Part shown: piece by piece, positions 8,831 to 16,022 of the stretch
Layout of the letters: the number at the start of each line of letters is the position of its first letter
How positions within the stretch are numbered: position 1 is the stretch's first letter
Assembly: GCA_035373625.1 (NCBI GenBank)
Contig: DAOSNS010000024.1
Location: 8,232-72,231, forward strand
Length of the DNA stretch: 64,000 nt
Direction: 5' to 3'
Origin: DSWT01 sp035373625
GTDB lineage: Bacteria; Chloroflexota; Anaerolineae; B4-G1; SLSP01
Translations under genes and position numbers: made by a program
The notes under the pieces: model-generated
The model's input: only the letters and a program-made list of their open reading frames with translations
Databases searched by the model: none
Told to the model about the DNA's origin: nothing

Positions 8831-8899
8831 GTCAACGGGTCTCACGGATGAAACAGATGGGAAAGAAAAAATCCGTTCAAATCCGTTTCATCCGTTGAC
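8831..8899. repeat. Intergenic inverted repeat
   Basis: GTCAACGG at the left pairs with CCGTTGAC at the right. Inside, GGATGAAACAGAT pairs imperfectly with ATCCGTTTCATCC, giving a long stem between the uridine kinase and acetyltransferase genes. On the minus strand it lies just after the uridine kinase stop and may limit readthrough or stabilise its message. It has no T-tract. Confidence 0.5.
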
Positions 8900-8905
8900 A
8901 AATAA

Positions 8906-9529
8906 TCACGCCCGTTCTGCCAACAAGCCCCGAATCCGCGCCGCCACCATCTCGATCGCCACTTCGTTGAAGCCGCCTTCGGGGATGATGACATCCGCAT
9001 AACGCTTGCTCGGCTCGACGAACTCCAGATGCATCGGGCGCACCGTCGTCAGATATTGCTCGATGACCGACTCGAAGGTGCGGCCCCGCTCCTGCATATC
9101 GCGTTGCAAGCGGCGGATGAGGCGGATGTCGGCGTCGGTGTCAATGAACAGCTTGACATCGAACAGTGATCGCAGTGCCGGTTCAGCAAAGATGAGGATT
9201 CCTTCGACCAGGATGATCGGCGAAGGCTCGACGTGAATGGTCTTGTCGGTGCGTGCATGCCGGGTGAAGTCGTAAACGGGGATTTCGGCGGGATGGCCAT
9301 CGCGCAGCATTTTCAGGTGCTCGATCATTAGACTGGTTTCCAGCGCGTCCGGGTGATCAAAGTTCATACGGCTGCGCTCTTCCAACGAGAGATGGCGTAA
9401 GTCTTTATAATAAGCATCGTGAGGAATGTAGGTAATATGTTCGGCGCCCACGCGCTGCAAAATGCTGTTTGCGACCGTGGTCTTACCGGAGCCTGTCCCC
9501 CCTGCTACACCGATGATAATTGAACGCAT
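8906..9529 (-). CDS. udk: Uridine kinase
   Basis: A 207-residue cytosolic kinase of the usual length. It phosphorylates uridine and cytidine to the monophosphates in pyrimidine salvage. The Walker A motif IGVAGGTGSGKTT is at residues 5-17, the substrate region IPHDAYYKDL follows, then FDHPDALET and the Walker-B-like VEGILIFAEP, and the lid has RLIRRLQRDMQERGR. AAGGAGG lies seven bases before the ATG. It sits upstream of the polysaccharide genes on the same strand. UMP feeds UDP-sugar pools, but a shared transcript is only inferred. A second, TGS-fused member of this kinase family is at 30921-32633. Confidence 0.93.
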   Translation of the reverse strand: MRSIIIGVAGGTGSGKTTVANSILQRVGAEHITYIPHDAYYKDLRHLSLEERSRMNFDHPDALETSLMIEHLKMLRDGHPAEIPVYDFTRHARTDKTIHVEPSPIILVEGILIFAEPALRSLFDVKLFIDTDADIRLIRRLQRDMQERGRTFESVIEQYLTTVRPMHLEFVEPSKRYADVIIPEGGFNEVAIEMVAARIRGLLAERA

Positions 9530-9545
9530 ACGCCCTCCTTGAGAC

Positions 9546-9620
9546 AGTCAGGTAGTCTTTAGTCAGGTAGTCTTTAGTCTGGTAGTCTTTAGTCTGGTAG
9601 TCCTTAGTCAGGTAGTCTTT
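9546..9620. repeat. 15-bp minisatellite, five units
   Basis: Five near-identical copies of AGTCAGGTAGTCTTT, with A/T and T/C variants, run head to tail and end in a partial copy. They fill the gap between the uridine kinase start and the membrane protein stop. The unit is a multiple of three, so a spurious frame repeats TKDYL on the minus strand. Confidence 0.85.
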
Positions 9621-9630
9621 AGTCAAATGG

Positions 9631-10629
9631 TCAATCGGTAGCCGCGATTCCGTCTGGCACGTCCTCCACTGGTTGGACAGCAGTTTTGCGACGGAGATAG
9701 TAAAAACCGAGAATAGCGATGAGTAACGCCAGCAATCCCATGGCCTCCAGCAGCGCGCCGGGATTGTAGACGGCCTCGAAACGCGGCAAAGCATAGCGAT
9801 CGAGTTGCAGGCGCACATCGTTCGCCGCCAGAATTCCATCCCCCTGGAAGGCAGTCTCGGCAAGCAACTCTCCATCGGCGATGCGGTAGACCTGCGCCTG
9901 AACAGGCATGCCGTTTCCGCGAAGCCGGCTCACACGAAAGACAAAACCGACCTGCGGCAACGCGAAGTATGCCTCCGGCGTCTCATCGGTCAACACGATT
10001 CGGAGTTCTGTCTGTGGTTCATCGCGCGCTGAAGGGGACAGGGGCAAGATTTGACCTTGTTGATCAACCGCCCGCACGATCAGCCCGACGCTGTTCCCCT
10101 TCGGGATCAAGTATAGTCCATAACGCTCTGTAAACAACGCGGTGGCGCTTTTACGCGGCGGCAACGTCAGTCCCATGTCCGCTATCGTCACAGGTTCCCC
10201 CGGCCATACGATGACATCCGCCCTTTTCCACCCCCACAACACTTGCATGCCCCACCCGACGATCACCAACACACCGCCAATGCATACCCCCATCCGCAAC
10301 CAACGATGGAAATGTGACAGCGTGCCCCAGCGCTCAACCAGATCTCCAGCCTGCGCCGCAACGCTTAAGGCCAACAAGACAAGGAGCATACGCATCCACG
10401 CAGAAGTGCGCAAGGTGAGAAAACCGAGGGTGGAAAGTGGGTTTGCCCAATCTTTGAGCGTTATACGTTGTTCCGCAAGCCAGCGGGAATACGCAGGCCC
10501 GGCAACCGGCGACTGAGGTAACAGCACAACCAGGGTTTGGAGTATGAACAGGGCGAGCAGGATTTCAAGTAACCTTCGATCCTCGCCAAGCCATTCCCAC
10601 ACCTTATTGAGCATTTGCTGCGCCCGCAT
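9631..10629 (-). CDS. ResB-like membrane protein
   Basis: A 332-residue protein with hydrophobic segments near residues 18-38 (LLEILLALFILQTLVVLLPQ), 80-98 and 115-137, a large soluble middle region, and a C-terminal membrane segment (ALLEAMGLLALLIAILGFYYL) before a charged tail. The layout and the LLPQSP turn after the first segment recall ResB/Ccs1 cytochrome c maturation proteins, but I see no diagnostic His residues. The resemblance is weak and no cytochrome genes are near. I chose the ATG at 10629 because the longer frame would run through the tRNA-Thr terminator. The role is unknown; a membrane-anchored protein with an extracytoplasmic beta-rich domain is all that is supported. Confidence 0.6.
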   Translation of the reverse strand: MRAQQMLNKVWEWLGEDRRLLEILLALFILQTLVVLLPQSPVAGPAYSRWLAEQRITLKDWANPLSTLGFLTLRTSAWMRMLLVLLALSVAAQAGDLVERWGTLSHFHRWLRMGVCIGGVLVIVGWGMQVLWGWKRADVIVWPGEPVTIADMGLTLPPRKSATALFTERYGLYLIPKGNSVGLIVRAVDQQGQILPLSPSARDEPQTELRIVLTDETPEAYFALPQVGFVFRVSRLRGNGMPVQAQVYRIADGELLAETAFQGDGILAANDVRLQLDRYALPRFEAVYNPGALLEAMGLLALLIAILGFYYLRRKTAVQPVEDVPDGIAATD

Positions 10630-10652
10630 AGGTCCCTTTGTCACCCATCTAC

Positions 10653-10677
10653 AAAAAAAGCCCCGTTGACTCCGGGG
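10653..10677 (-). terminator. Rho-independent terminator of tRNA-Thr
   Basis: On the minus strand GCCCCGGAGTCAACGGGGC forms a stable hairpin followed directly by seven T residues, just downstream of the tRNA-Thr 3' end. Confidence 0.88.
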
Positions 10678-10685
10678 CCGGAGAG

Positions 10686-10758
10686 AGCCACCCTTGGGAA
10701 TTGAACCCAAAACCTGGCGCTTACGAAGCGTCTGCTCTGCCGATTGAGCTAGGGTGGC
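10686..10758 (-). tRNA. tRNA-Thr (anticodon CGT)
   Basis: A 73-nt cloverleaf. The acceptor stem GCCACCC pairs fully with GGGTGGC; the D stem is GCTC/GAGC; the anticodon stem has one A-C mismatch and loop TTCGTAA (anticodon CGT, reading ACG); the T arm is TTGGG-TTCAATT-CCCAA. CCA is not encoded. It has its own promoter-like sequence upstream and a terminator downstream. Confidence 0.95.
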
Positions 10759-10771
10759 AGATACAGACCTT

Positions 10772-10799
10772 ATTATATCCAGAACTGTGCAGATGGCAA
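10772..10799 (-). promoter_or_regulatory. Promoter of tRNA-Thr
   Basis: TTGCCA, a 16-bp spacer and a perfect TATAAT read on the minus strand, with the expected start about 7 bases before the mature tRNA end. Confidence 0.7.
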
Positions 10800-10808
10800 G
10801 CCGGTTCG

Positions 10809-10956
10809 GTAGACGGTCAAGGCCTTATCATTCTTGCTCCGAGGGGAATGTCAGTTCCCCATTTTAGCTGACCAAGTTAAGAAACGCGGATCTGGCGATC
10901 CGCTCGAAGCCAAATGAGGTTGCTGTAACGAAAATGATAAAGCCCTGGTAGACGGT
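10809..10956. mobile_element. MITE-like element with 9-bp target duplication
   Basis: The inner element (10818-10947) starts CAAGGCCTTATCATT and ends AATGATAAAGCCCTG, a 15-bp terminal inverted repeat with two mismatches. It is flanked on both sides by GTAGACGGT (10809-10817 and 10948-10956), a 9-bp direct repeat as expected of a transposition target duplication. Inside are two hairpins: GGGGAA...TTCCCC near 10852, and GCGGATC-TGGC-GATCCGC near 10888. There is no coding capacity, so it would have moved in trans. Related copies are at 38800, 55238 and 63192. Confidence 0.78.
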
Positions 10957-11075
10957 AGACAGGGCCAAAGAAGCGAGGCGGTAAGCATGGCTGAGGTTGC
11001 AACTTTGCCTCACAATTGGCGTAATAAGAATGTCGAAGATGGCTTCCTACACCAGAGCCACTTTGACAAAATGGC

Positions 11076-11103
11076 TGTTCAACATTACACTTGAAAGTAT
11101 AAT
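11076..11103 (+). promoter_or_regulatory. Probable pspA promoter
   Basis: A perfect TATAAT at 11098 has TGTTCA 16 bp upstream as a weak -35. A better TTGACA at 11063 is too far away. The expected start is near 11110, about 28 bases before the pspA ATG. Confidence 0.5.
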
Positions 11104-11137
11104 AGATCAGAAGTATATCACGCGGGAGGTGAACACA

Positions 11138-11818
11138 ATGGCAACCTTATTGGAAAAAGTATCCACATTGATTTCGGCGAATCTCCATGCCCTCGTGGAT
11201 AAGGCACTTAAAAGCAACAGCATCGCGGTGATTGACCAGTACATCCGTCAAGTTGAGGATAGCCTGGAGGATTTGGAAGATGCCGCAGCCACCATCGGCG
11301 GTGAGGTCAAATCGCTCAAGCGGAAGCTCGGTGATTATGAGCAAAAAGCCGGCGAGTTGGACCGCGCCATTGACGCTTTTCTGCTCGAAGGCAATGAAGC
11401 CGCAGCCGTAGGTGTGCAAAGCAAGCTCAACAGCACCCAACGGCTCATCGAAACCTACCGTGAACAGGCCGCGCGCCAGGAAAGCGAGTACCAGAAGTTG
11501 CTCGATGCCAAAGTCAAACTGGAAGCGCGTCTGGCAACGATGAAACAGCAGCGCGAAGAATTGCAAGCCTTGCTGGAGCTGGCCAAGAGCAAGGAGATCT
11601 CCGTCAAGGCTATGAAGGGCCTGGATGACCTGATGGGGTCGGGCGACTCCGACATCAGCCGCATCGCAGCGAGCGTCTATGCACGCTTGGACAAAGCCTC
11701 CACTGCGGCCGAAATCCGCTCCACTAACCTCGATCAGCAGATTGACGACGTTCTGGATCGCAAGGCCATCAACGCCCAGCTTGCCGATCGGCGCAAGAAG
11801 CTCGGCCTGGGCGAGTAG
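11138..11818 (+). CDS. pspA: PspA/IM30 (Vipp1) family protein
   Basis: A 226-residue PspA/IM30-family protein, the usual length. It begins MATLLEKVSTLISANLHALVDKA, the amphipathic N-terminal helix typical of the family, and continues as long coiled coil (residues 25-190) rich in Glu, Lys, Gln and Ala heptads, e.g. SLEDLEDAAATIGGEVKSLKRKL. Family members form ESCRT-III-like membrane-binding oligomers that protect the cytoplasmic membrane under stress. The ATG at 11138 is preceded by GGGAGGTGA; a longer frame to 10997 covers the promoter and is unlikely. It is first in a plus-strand series of envelope proteins that includes no PspBC or PspF homologue, so regulation and partners probably differ from the E. 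coli system. Confidence 0.9.
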   Translation: MATLLEKVSTLISANLHALVDKALKSNSIAVIDQYIRQVEDSLEDLEDAAATIGGEVKSLKRKLGDYEQKAGELDRAIDAFLLEGNEAAAVGVQSKLNSTQRLIETYREQAARQESEYQKLLDAKVKLEARLATMKQQREELQALLELAKSKEISVKAMKGLDDLMGSGDSDISRIAASVYARLDKASTAAEIRSTNLDQQIDDVLDRKAINAQLADRRKKLGLGE

Positions 11819-11841
11819 GGATCAAGGTCGCTCCACAGACA

Positions 11842-11895
11842 AACCGCTAATCCCGCTTGTCTAAAAATGAGCGGAGAGTCGCGGGATTAGCGGTT
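11842..11895. terminator. Perfect 15-bp stem downstream of pspA
   Basis: AACCGCTAATCCCGC pairs perfectly with GCGGGATTAGCGGTT about 24 bases later. It lies 24 bp after the pspA stop and before the next gene. No T-tract follows, so it may act as a partial terminator or message stabiliser. GCGGGATTAGCG also recurs at 22551. Confidence 0.5.
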
Positions 11896-11974
11896 GATAC
11901 TTCATCACAACGGATGGCACATTCCTGTTACCTGCCGTTCAATCCGTTGAGCATGTGGGAGGCATAAAAACGGC

Positions 11975-13234
11975 ATGGAACGCACACGCTGGGTCTTTAT
12001 AGGCATTTTAGTCGTCGTCATTTTGATTGTCGGTGTTTCACTCGTGGTGCGCGCCGTCACGGGCAAAAACACCCCCGACACCGAGCTGGTCCTCGAAAAA
12101 CCGAAAACCATCACGGTGCGGGTGCTCACGGCTTTGCCGATCGAGCCGTGGGTGCGCAGCGCAGCAGAAACCTACAACGCCTCAAACCCTACCCTGGATG
12201 GCGTCCCCATCAAGGTAGAAATTATTCCTATGGATGGGCTAACGGCGTTGGGTCGTTGGGATCGCAATGACTTCGGAGCACTCGCGCCAGAAGAGACAAT
12301 AGAAAACCTGAGTGAGGATCGAAAAACCACGCTGGAAAACTTCCCCACCGTCTGGATCCCCGACAGCCGCTATCTGGTGGAATTAGCCAACGCTTCATAC
12401 AAAGAACGTCTGGGGCGCGATGTGTTCTTGACCGACGGCGAATATCGCGCACGGCCTATCGCCATCAGCCTTTTCACCTGGGGAATCTATGAAAGCCGCG
12501 CCAATGTGCTGACGCAGCGCTTTGGCGAAATCACCTGGAACGCTATCCATGATGCGGCGGTAGCCAAGGGGGGATGGCCGGAATTGGGTGGCAATCCGGC
12601 GTGGGGGTTCTTCAAGCTGGTGGTGCCTAATCCTAACAAAAACGCCGGCGGGTTAGCGGCGATGGTGGCGGCAGCCGGCGAGTATTACGGGCGCACCAAC
12701 ATCAGTGTCGCCGATTTTACCGATCCGCAGTTTCAAACGTGGCTGCGCGAGCTGATGGGCTCCGTCACCGACTTCAGCAGTGCCAGTGCCTATACCGCCG
12801 AAGACTTCGCACTCTTTGGCTACAGCGTCGGCGACGGCGGGCAATTGCTCGAAAGTGACCTGCTACAGAATATGCAGGGTATCCTCACCCGCTGGGATGA
12901 TCCGCTGAAAATCTATTATCCCAAGTATGTCACCTGGTTTGAGTTCCCTTATACCATCTGGGTCGGCCCGGAAACCAGCGCCCTGGAGAAAAACGCCGCT
13001 TTGCAATTCCAACGCTTCCTGCTCAGCGAAGAACAACAGAAAGCCGCCCTGGCCTACGGCTTGCGCCCGACCAATCCGAATGTATCGCTGGACGCAACCC
13101 CCGAAAGCCTCTTTGTGAAGTGGAAAGATCGGGGCGTGGAAATGGTCGTCCCCCGCAGCGACGCCATGCGCAATCCTGACCGCGAGGTGCTGTTGGCTCT
13201 GTTGCGCTGGTTCCAGTTGAACGTGGCGAAATAA
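11975..13234 (+). CDS. Membrane-anchored solute-binding protein
   Basis: A 419-residue protein. Residues 6-28 (WVFIGILVVVILIVGVSLVVRAV) form an uncleaved-looking membrane anchor without a lipobox. The rest reads as an extracytoplasmic type II solute-binding fold: ITVRVLTALPIEPWVRSAAETYNAS at the start, GGWPELGGNPAWGFFKLVVP in the middle and FLLSEEQQKAALAYGLRPTNP near the end, the usual helix after the hinge. These are the marks of extracellular solute-binding proteins such as the molybdate/iron type. No permease or ATPase gene is adjacent. The next gene, 10 bp downstream, repeats the same domain fused to VWA, so this one is probably a binding or adaptor subunit rather than a transporter component. 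Confidence 0.75.
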   Translation: MERTRWVFIGILVVVILIVGVSLVVRAVTGKNTPDTELVLEKPKTITVRVLTALPIEPWVRSAAETYNASNPTLDGVPIKVEIIPMDGLTALGRWDRNDFGALAPEETIENLSEDRKTTLENFPTVWIPDSRYLVELANASYKERLGRDVFLTDGEYRARPIAISLFTWGIYESRANVLTQRFGEITWNAIHDAAVAKGGWPELGGNPAWGFFKLVVPNPNKNAGGLAAMVAAAGEYYGRTNISVADFTDPQFQTWLRELMGSVTDFSSASAYTAEDFALFGYSVGDGGQLLESDLLQNMQGILTRWDDPLKIYYPKYVTWFEFPYTIWVGPETSALEKNAALQFQRFLLSEEQQKAALAYGLRPTNPNVSLDATPESLFVKWKDRGVEMVVPRSDAMRNPDREVLLALLRWFQLNVAK

Positions 13235-13244
13235 GGCGGGCATT

Positions 13245-14996
13245 ATGAACACCGAATTGAGCGACAAACAACGCACCGGATTGATTGTTGGCATCGTGGG
13301 CATCATCATCGTGTGCCTGTGCGTCATCATGGCCTTGTGGGGCGGCAAATCTGTCTGGGATAGCCTCCGCAAGGAAAAGGGCGGGACTACATCTTCAGGT
13401 CGGGATTCGGCCACCGCTGAACTGACGGTCGCCGTCTCGCCGGGGATGGCAGCGACGTTCACCAAACTGGCCGAACAGTTTAACGCCCACGCCTACAAAA
13501 CCCCCGACGGTTCGCCGATGTTGGTGCGTGTGTTGCCGGTCGTGCCGGAGAAGATGGTCGCGCAGAGCCTGGCGAATCCCCCGTTCCAGGCGATTGCACC
13601 CGACAGCAGTTTGTGGCTCAACCAGTTGGATCGCCGGTGGATTGCGGCGCAGAGCAGCACCACAGAAGGTGAAGCCGGCACGATCCCCATCGGCAACCGC
13701 CGTTTTGGCGACCCCGTGCGTTACGCCGTTAGTCCGGTGGTCATCGCCGCGTGGGAAAGTGTGGCGCGCGGCTTGGGTTGGCCGGAGCGCAACATCGGCT
13801 GGAAAGACATTCAACAGAAGGCCACGGCAGACCCAACTTTCAAATGGAACCATCCGAGCACCGGCCACGCCAGCGGCCTATTGGCGACGCTGGCCGAATT
13901 TTACGCCGGCGCCGGATTGACGCGCGGCCTCACGCCCGAAGCAGCGACCGCGCAAACCACCCTGGATTACGTCCGCGCCGTGGAGGCTACGGTGCGCTTC
14001 TACGGTGAGGGCGAGGATGTGATCGTGCAGCGGCTCGCGGAGGAAGGGCGCGGCTTTCTCGACGCCTTCGTCGCGCAGGAGCAGGTCGTCATCGCCTGGA
14101 ACCAGACACAACCCGGAGAGCGTCTTGTCGCCATCTATCCGGCCGAAGGGACGCTGTGGGCCGATCATCCCCTGGCGCTGTTGGAGCTGGGCGCGCCCGG
14201 CGAAACGCCGATTACCGATAACCAGCGACGCACCTATCAGGCCCTGGTGACGTTCCTCACGTCCCCCGACGTACAGCGACAATTGCTGGCGGCAGGGTAT
14301 CGCCCGGCCGCCCTGGACATCCGCATGGATGAGGCGGGCAGTCCTTTCGCCTCTAGTGTGGCCGTGGATTGGCGCCAGCCGCAGACAACGTTGCAAATTC
14401 CTTCCGAAAGTGTAGTCGAGGTGGTGCAGAATGTGTGGTGGTACACCAAGCGCCCCACCAACATCTATCTGGTCGTAGATACCAGTGGCAGCATGGAGGG
14501 GAGCAAAATTGATCTGACGCGCGCGGCTCTGCGCTCTTTCGTGGAGCAGATTCGCGGGGACCGTGATCAAGTGGGCCTGATTGCTTTCGCCAGCGATGTC
14601 AACGTGCTGCGTCCACTTCAGCCGCTGGATGACGCCGGACGCGCTGACTTGAACCGCGGCATTGACCAACTACAGGCGAAAGGTAACACTTCGCTCATTG
14701 ACGGTGTGTGGGAAGCCTACACCGAGCTGACGTTGCGTGGCACACCGGAGGCAATCAATGCGATTGTGGTGATGACCGATGGGCAGGAAAACAACAGCGA
14801 TCACTCGCTACCCGAATTGCAACGGCGTATCCAGCGCGAGCATGGCACATCGGTGGTGATTTTCACCATTGCGTTCGGCAGTGACGCCGATGAAAAACTG
14901 TTGCGCTCGATGGCCGAAATGGGTGGAGGCCAGTTCCGCCGCGCCACCGAAACGGATATTGAGGAACTGTACAAGATCATCTCGACGTATTTTTAA
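13245..14996 (+). CDS. Membrane-anchored solute-binding/VWA fusion protein
   Basis: A 583-residue protein. Residues 11-32 are a membrane anchor (LIVGIVGIIIVCLCVIMALWGG). Residues about 55-380 are a solute-binding domain (ELTVAVSPGMAATFTKLAEQF; FLTSPDVQRQLLAAGYRPAA). Residues about 405-583 are a von Willebrand factor A domain with an intact MIDAS: DTSGS at 412-416, the downstream Thr/Asp in GNTSLIDGVWEA and VVMTDGQENN. VWA domains bind metal and mediate protein contacts. Fusions of an SBP_bac_11-type domain with VWA are known in bacteria but lack a clear function. It lies 10 bp after the stand-alone solute-binding gene. I infer a surface complex sensing or holding a ligand, linked to the PspA gene of the same cluster. 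Confidence 0.8.
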   Translation: MNTELSDKQRTGLIVGIVGIIIVCLCVIMALWGGKSVWDSLRKEKGGTTSSGRDSATAELTVAVSPGMAATFTKLAEQFNAHAYKTPDGSPMLVRVLPVVPEKMVAQSLANPPFQAIAPDSSLWLNQLDRRWIAAQSSTTEGEAGTIPIGNRRFGDPVRYAVSPVVIAAWESVARGLGWPERNIGWKDIQQKATADPTFKWNHPSTGHASGLLATLAEFYAGAGLTRGLTPEAATAQTTLDYVRAVEATVRFYGEGEDVIVQRLAEEGRGFLDAFVAQEQVVIAWNQTQPGERLVAIYPAEGTLWADHPLALLELGAPGETPITDNQRRTYQALVTFLTSPDVQRQLLAAGYRPAALDIRMDEAGSPFASSVAVDWRQPQTTLQIPSESVVEVVQNVWWYTKRPTNIYLVVDTSGSMEGSKIDLTRAALRSFVEQIRGDRDQVGLIAFASDVNVLRPLQPLDDAGRADLNRGIDQLQAKGNTSLIDGVWEAYTELTLRGTPEAINAIVVMTDGQENNSDHSLPELQRRIQREHGTSVVIFTIAFGSDADEKLLRSMAEMGGGQFRRATETDIEELYKIISTYF

Positions 14997-15090
14997 ATAG
15001 AATTACGATTCCCCTGAAAAAACACAAAAGACACGAAGCACACAAAGGATTTTAAGGTTTGGATTAACAAATAACTCTTAATTCTTAACT

Positions 15091-15918
15091 ATGTCCAACA
15101 TCCGTTCAACAGTCGAAAAACAGGCGCGCCGCGCCATTGTCCAATATGCCTTTTTCCGTTGGGAAAACGCCGTCATCATCGGCGCGATGGTGCTGTTGTG
15201 GTTCTTCTTGCCCCAGCCACTTCCTGGATGGCCCATCTGGGGCTGGCCGGCATTGGGAATTCTGGGGGTGTTGGCGATTGTCATCTCCACCCTCACCGAT
15301 GTCGAAACCGGCGCCAAGGTACAAATCGAGCTATTTCAGGAGCGGTTCAACCCGCGCAAGGTGGCGGACCCACAACTGCGTCAGGAGGTCGAAAAGGCCC
15401 TCGAATATCAGCGCCGCATCGTCGCCTATATCAGCAAACAGCGCGCGGGTGTGTTGCGCGACCGTCTCCAAGATACGGCGGGGCAAATCAACGACTGGGT
15501 TAGCAACATCTATCAACTGGCCCTGCGCCTGGATGCCTACCGCCATGACCCGCTGCTGGGTCAGGAACGCGCTTCTGTGCCCCGAGAGCTGGAAGCGCTG
15601 ACGTCACGGCGCAATCTGGAACCCAATCCAGAGGTCAAAAAGCAGTTGGACGCGGTTATCGAGAGCAAACGCAAGCAGTGGGATTCCTTGAATGCCCTCA
15701 ACAGCCGCATGGAACAGGCCGAATTGCAGCTCGAACAGAGCAATACTGCCCTGGCAACCGTCTACAGCCAGGTGCAACTGATCAGCGCACAGGACATCGA
15801 AAGCGGACGTTCGGATCGCCTGCGCCAGGACATTCAGGATCACATTGCACGGCTTAACGACCTGGTCAGCAGCATCAACGAAGTCTACGATTATCAGGGT
15901 GCCGGCCTTCCGGCATAG
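15091..15918 (+). CDS. Two-TM protein with long coiled coil
   Basis: A 275-residue protein of unknown family. Two adjacent membrane segments near residues 25-45 (NAVIIGAMVLLWFFLPQ) and 48-68 (WPALGILGVLAIVISTL) form a hairpin, followed by about 200 residues of charged helix with coiled-coil character (ELEALTSRRNLEPNPEVKKQ; NSRMEQAELQLEQSNTAL). With two crossings both ends would lie on the same side, most simply the cytoplasm, where the coil could meet the coiled-coil PspA encoded at the start of the cluster (inference). I see no catalytic motif. It is 95 bp after the VWA gene and 105 bp before the lipoprotein gene, all on the plus strand. Confidence 0.65.
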   Translation: MSNIRSTVEKQARRAIVQYAFFRWENAVIIGAMVLLWFFLPQPLPGWPIWGWPALGILGVLAIVISTLTDVETGAKVQIELFQERFNPRKVADPQLRQEVEKALEYQRRIVAYISKQRAGVLRDRLQDTAGQINDWVSNIYQLALRLDAYRHDPLLGQERASVPRELEALTSRRNLEPNPEVKKQLDAVIESKRKQWDSLNALNSRMEQAELQLEQSNTALATVYSQVQLISAQDIESGRSDRLRQDIQDHIARLNDLVSSINEVYDYQGAGLPA

Positions 15919-15919
15919 G

Positions 15920-15995
15920 GAGTAGGGATTCGGGACCAGGGATTAGGAAGTAAAAAATAGTATTCCCCCAATCCCTGATCTCCAATCCCTCATCA
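15920..15995. repeat. Intergenic palindromic word repeat
   Basis: AGTAGGGATTCGGGACCAGGGATTAGG on the left is roughly complementary to a run of CCCCAATCCCTGATCTCCAATCCC-type words on the right. It sits between the coiled-coil gene and the lipoprotein gene. The style matches the repeat at 8157. Confidence 0.45.
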
Positions 15996-16022
15996 CTCTC
16001 TTTTTTGAGGAGAAGTCTAACC

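Noticed and set aside
9483..9875. A 130-codon minus-strand frame with TKDYL repeats
   Set aside because: It translates the 15-bp minisatellite and parts of two real genes in the wrong frame.
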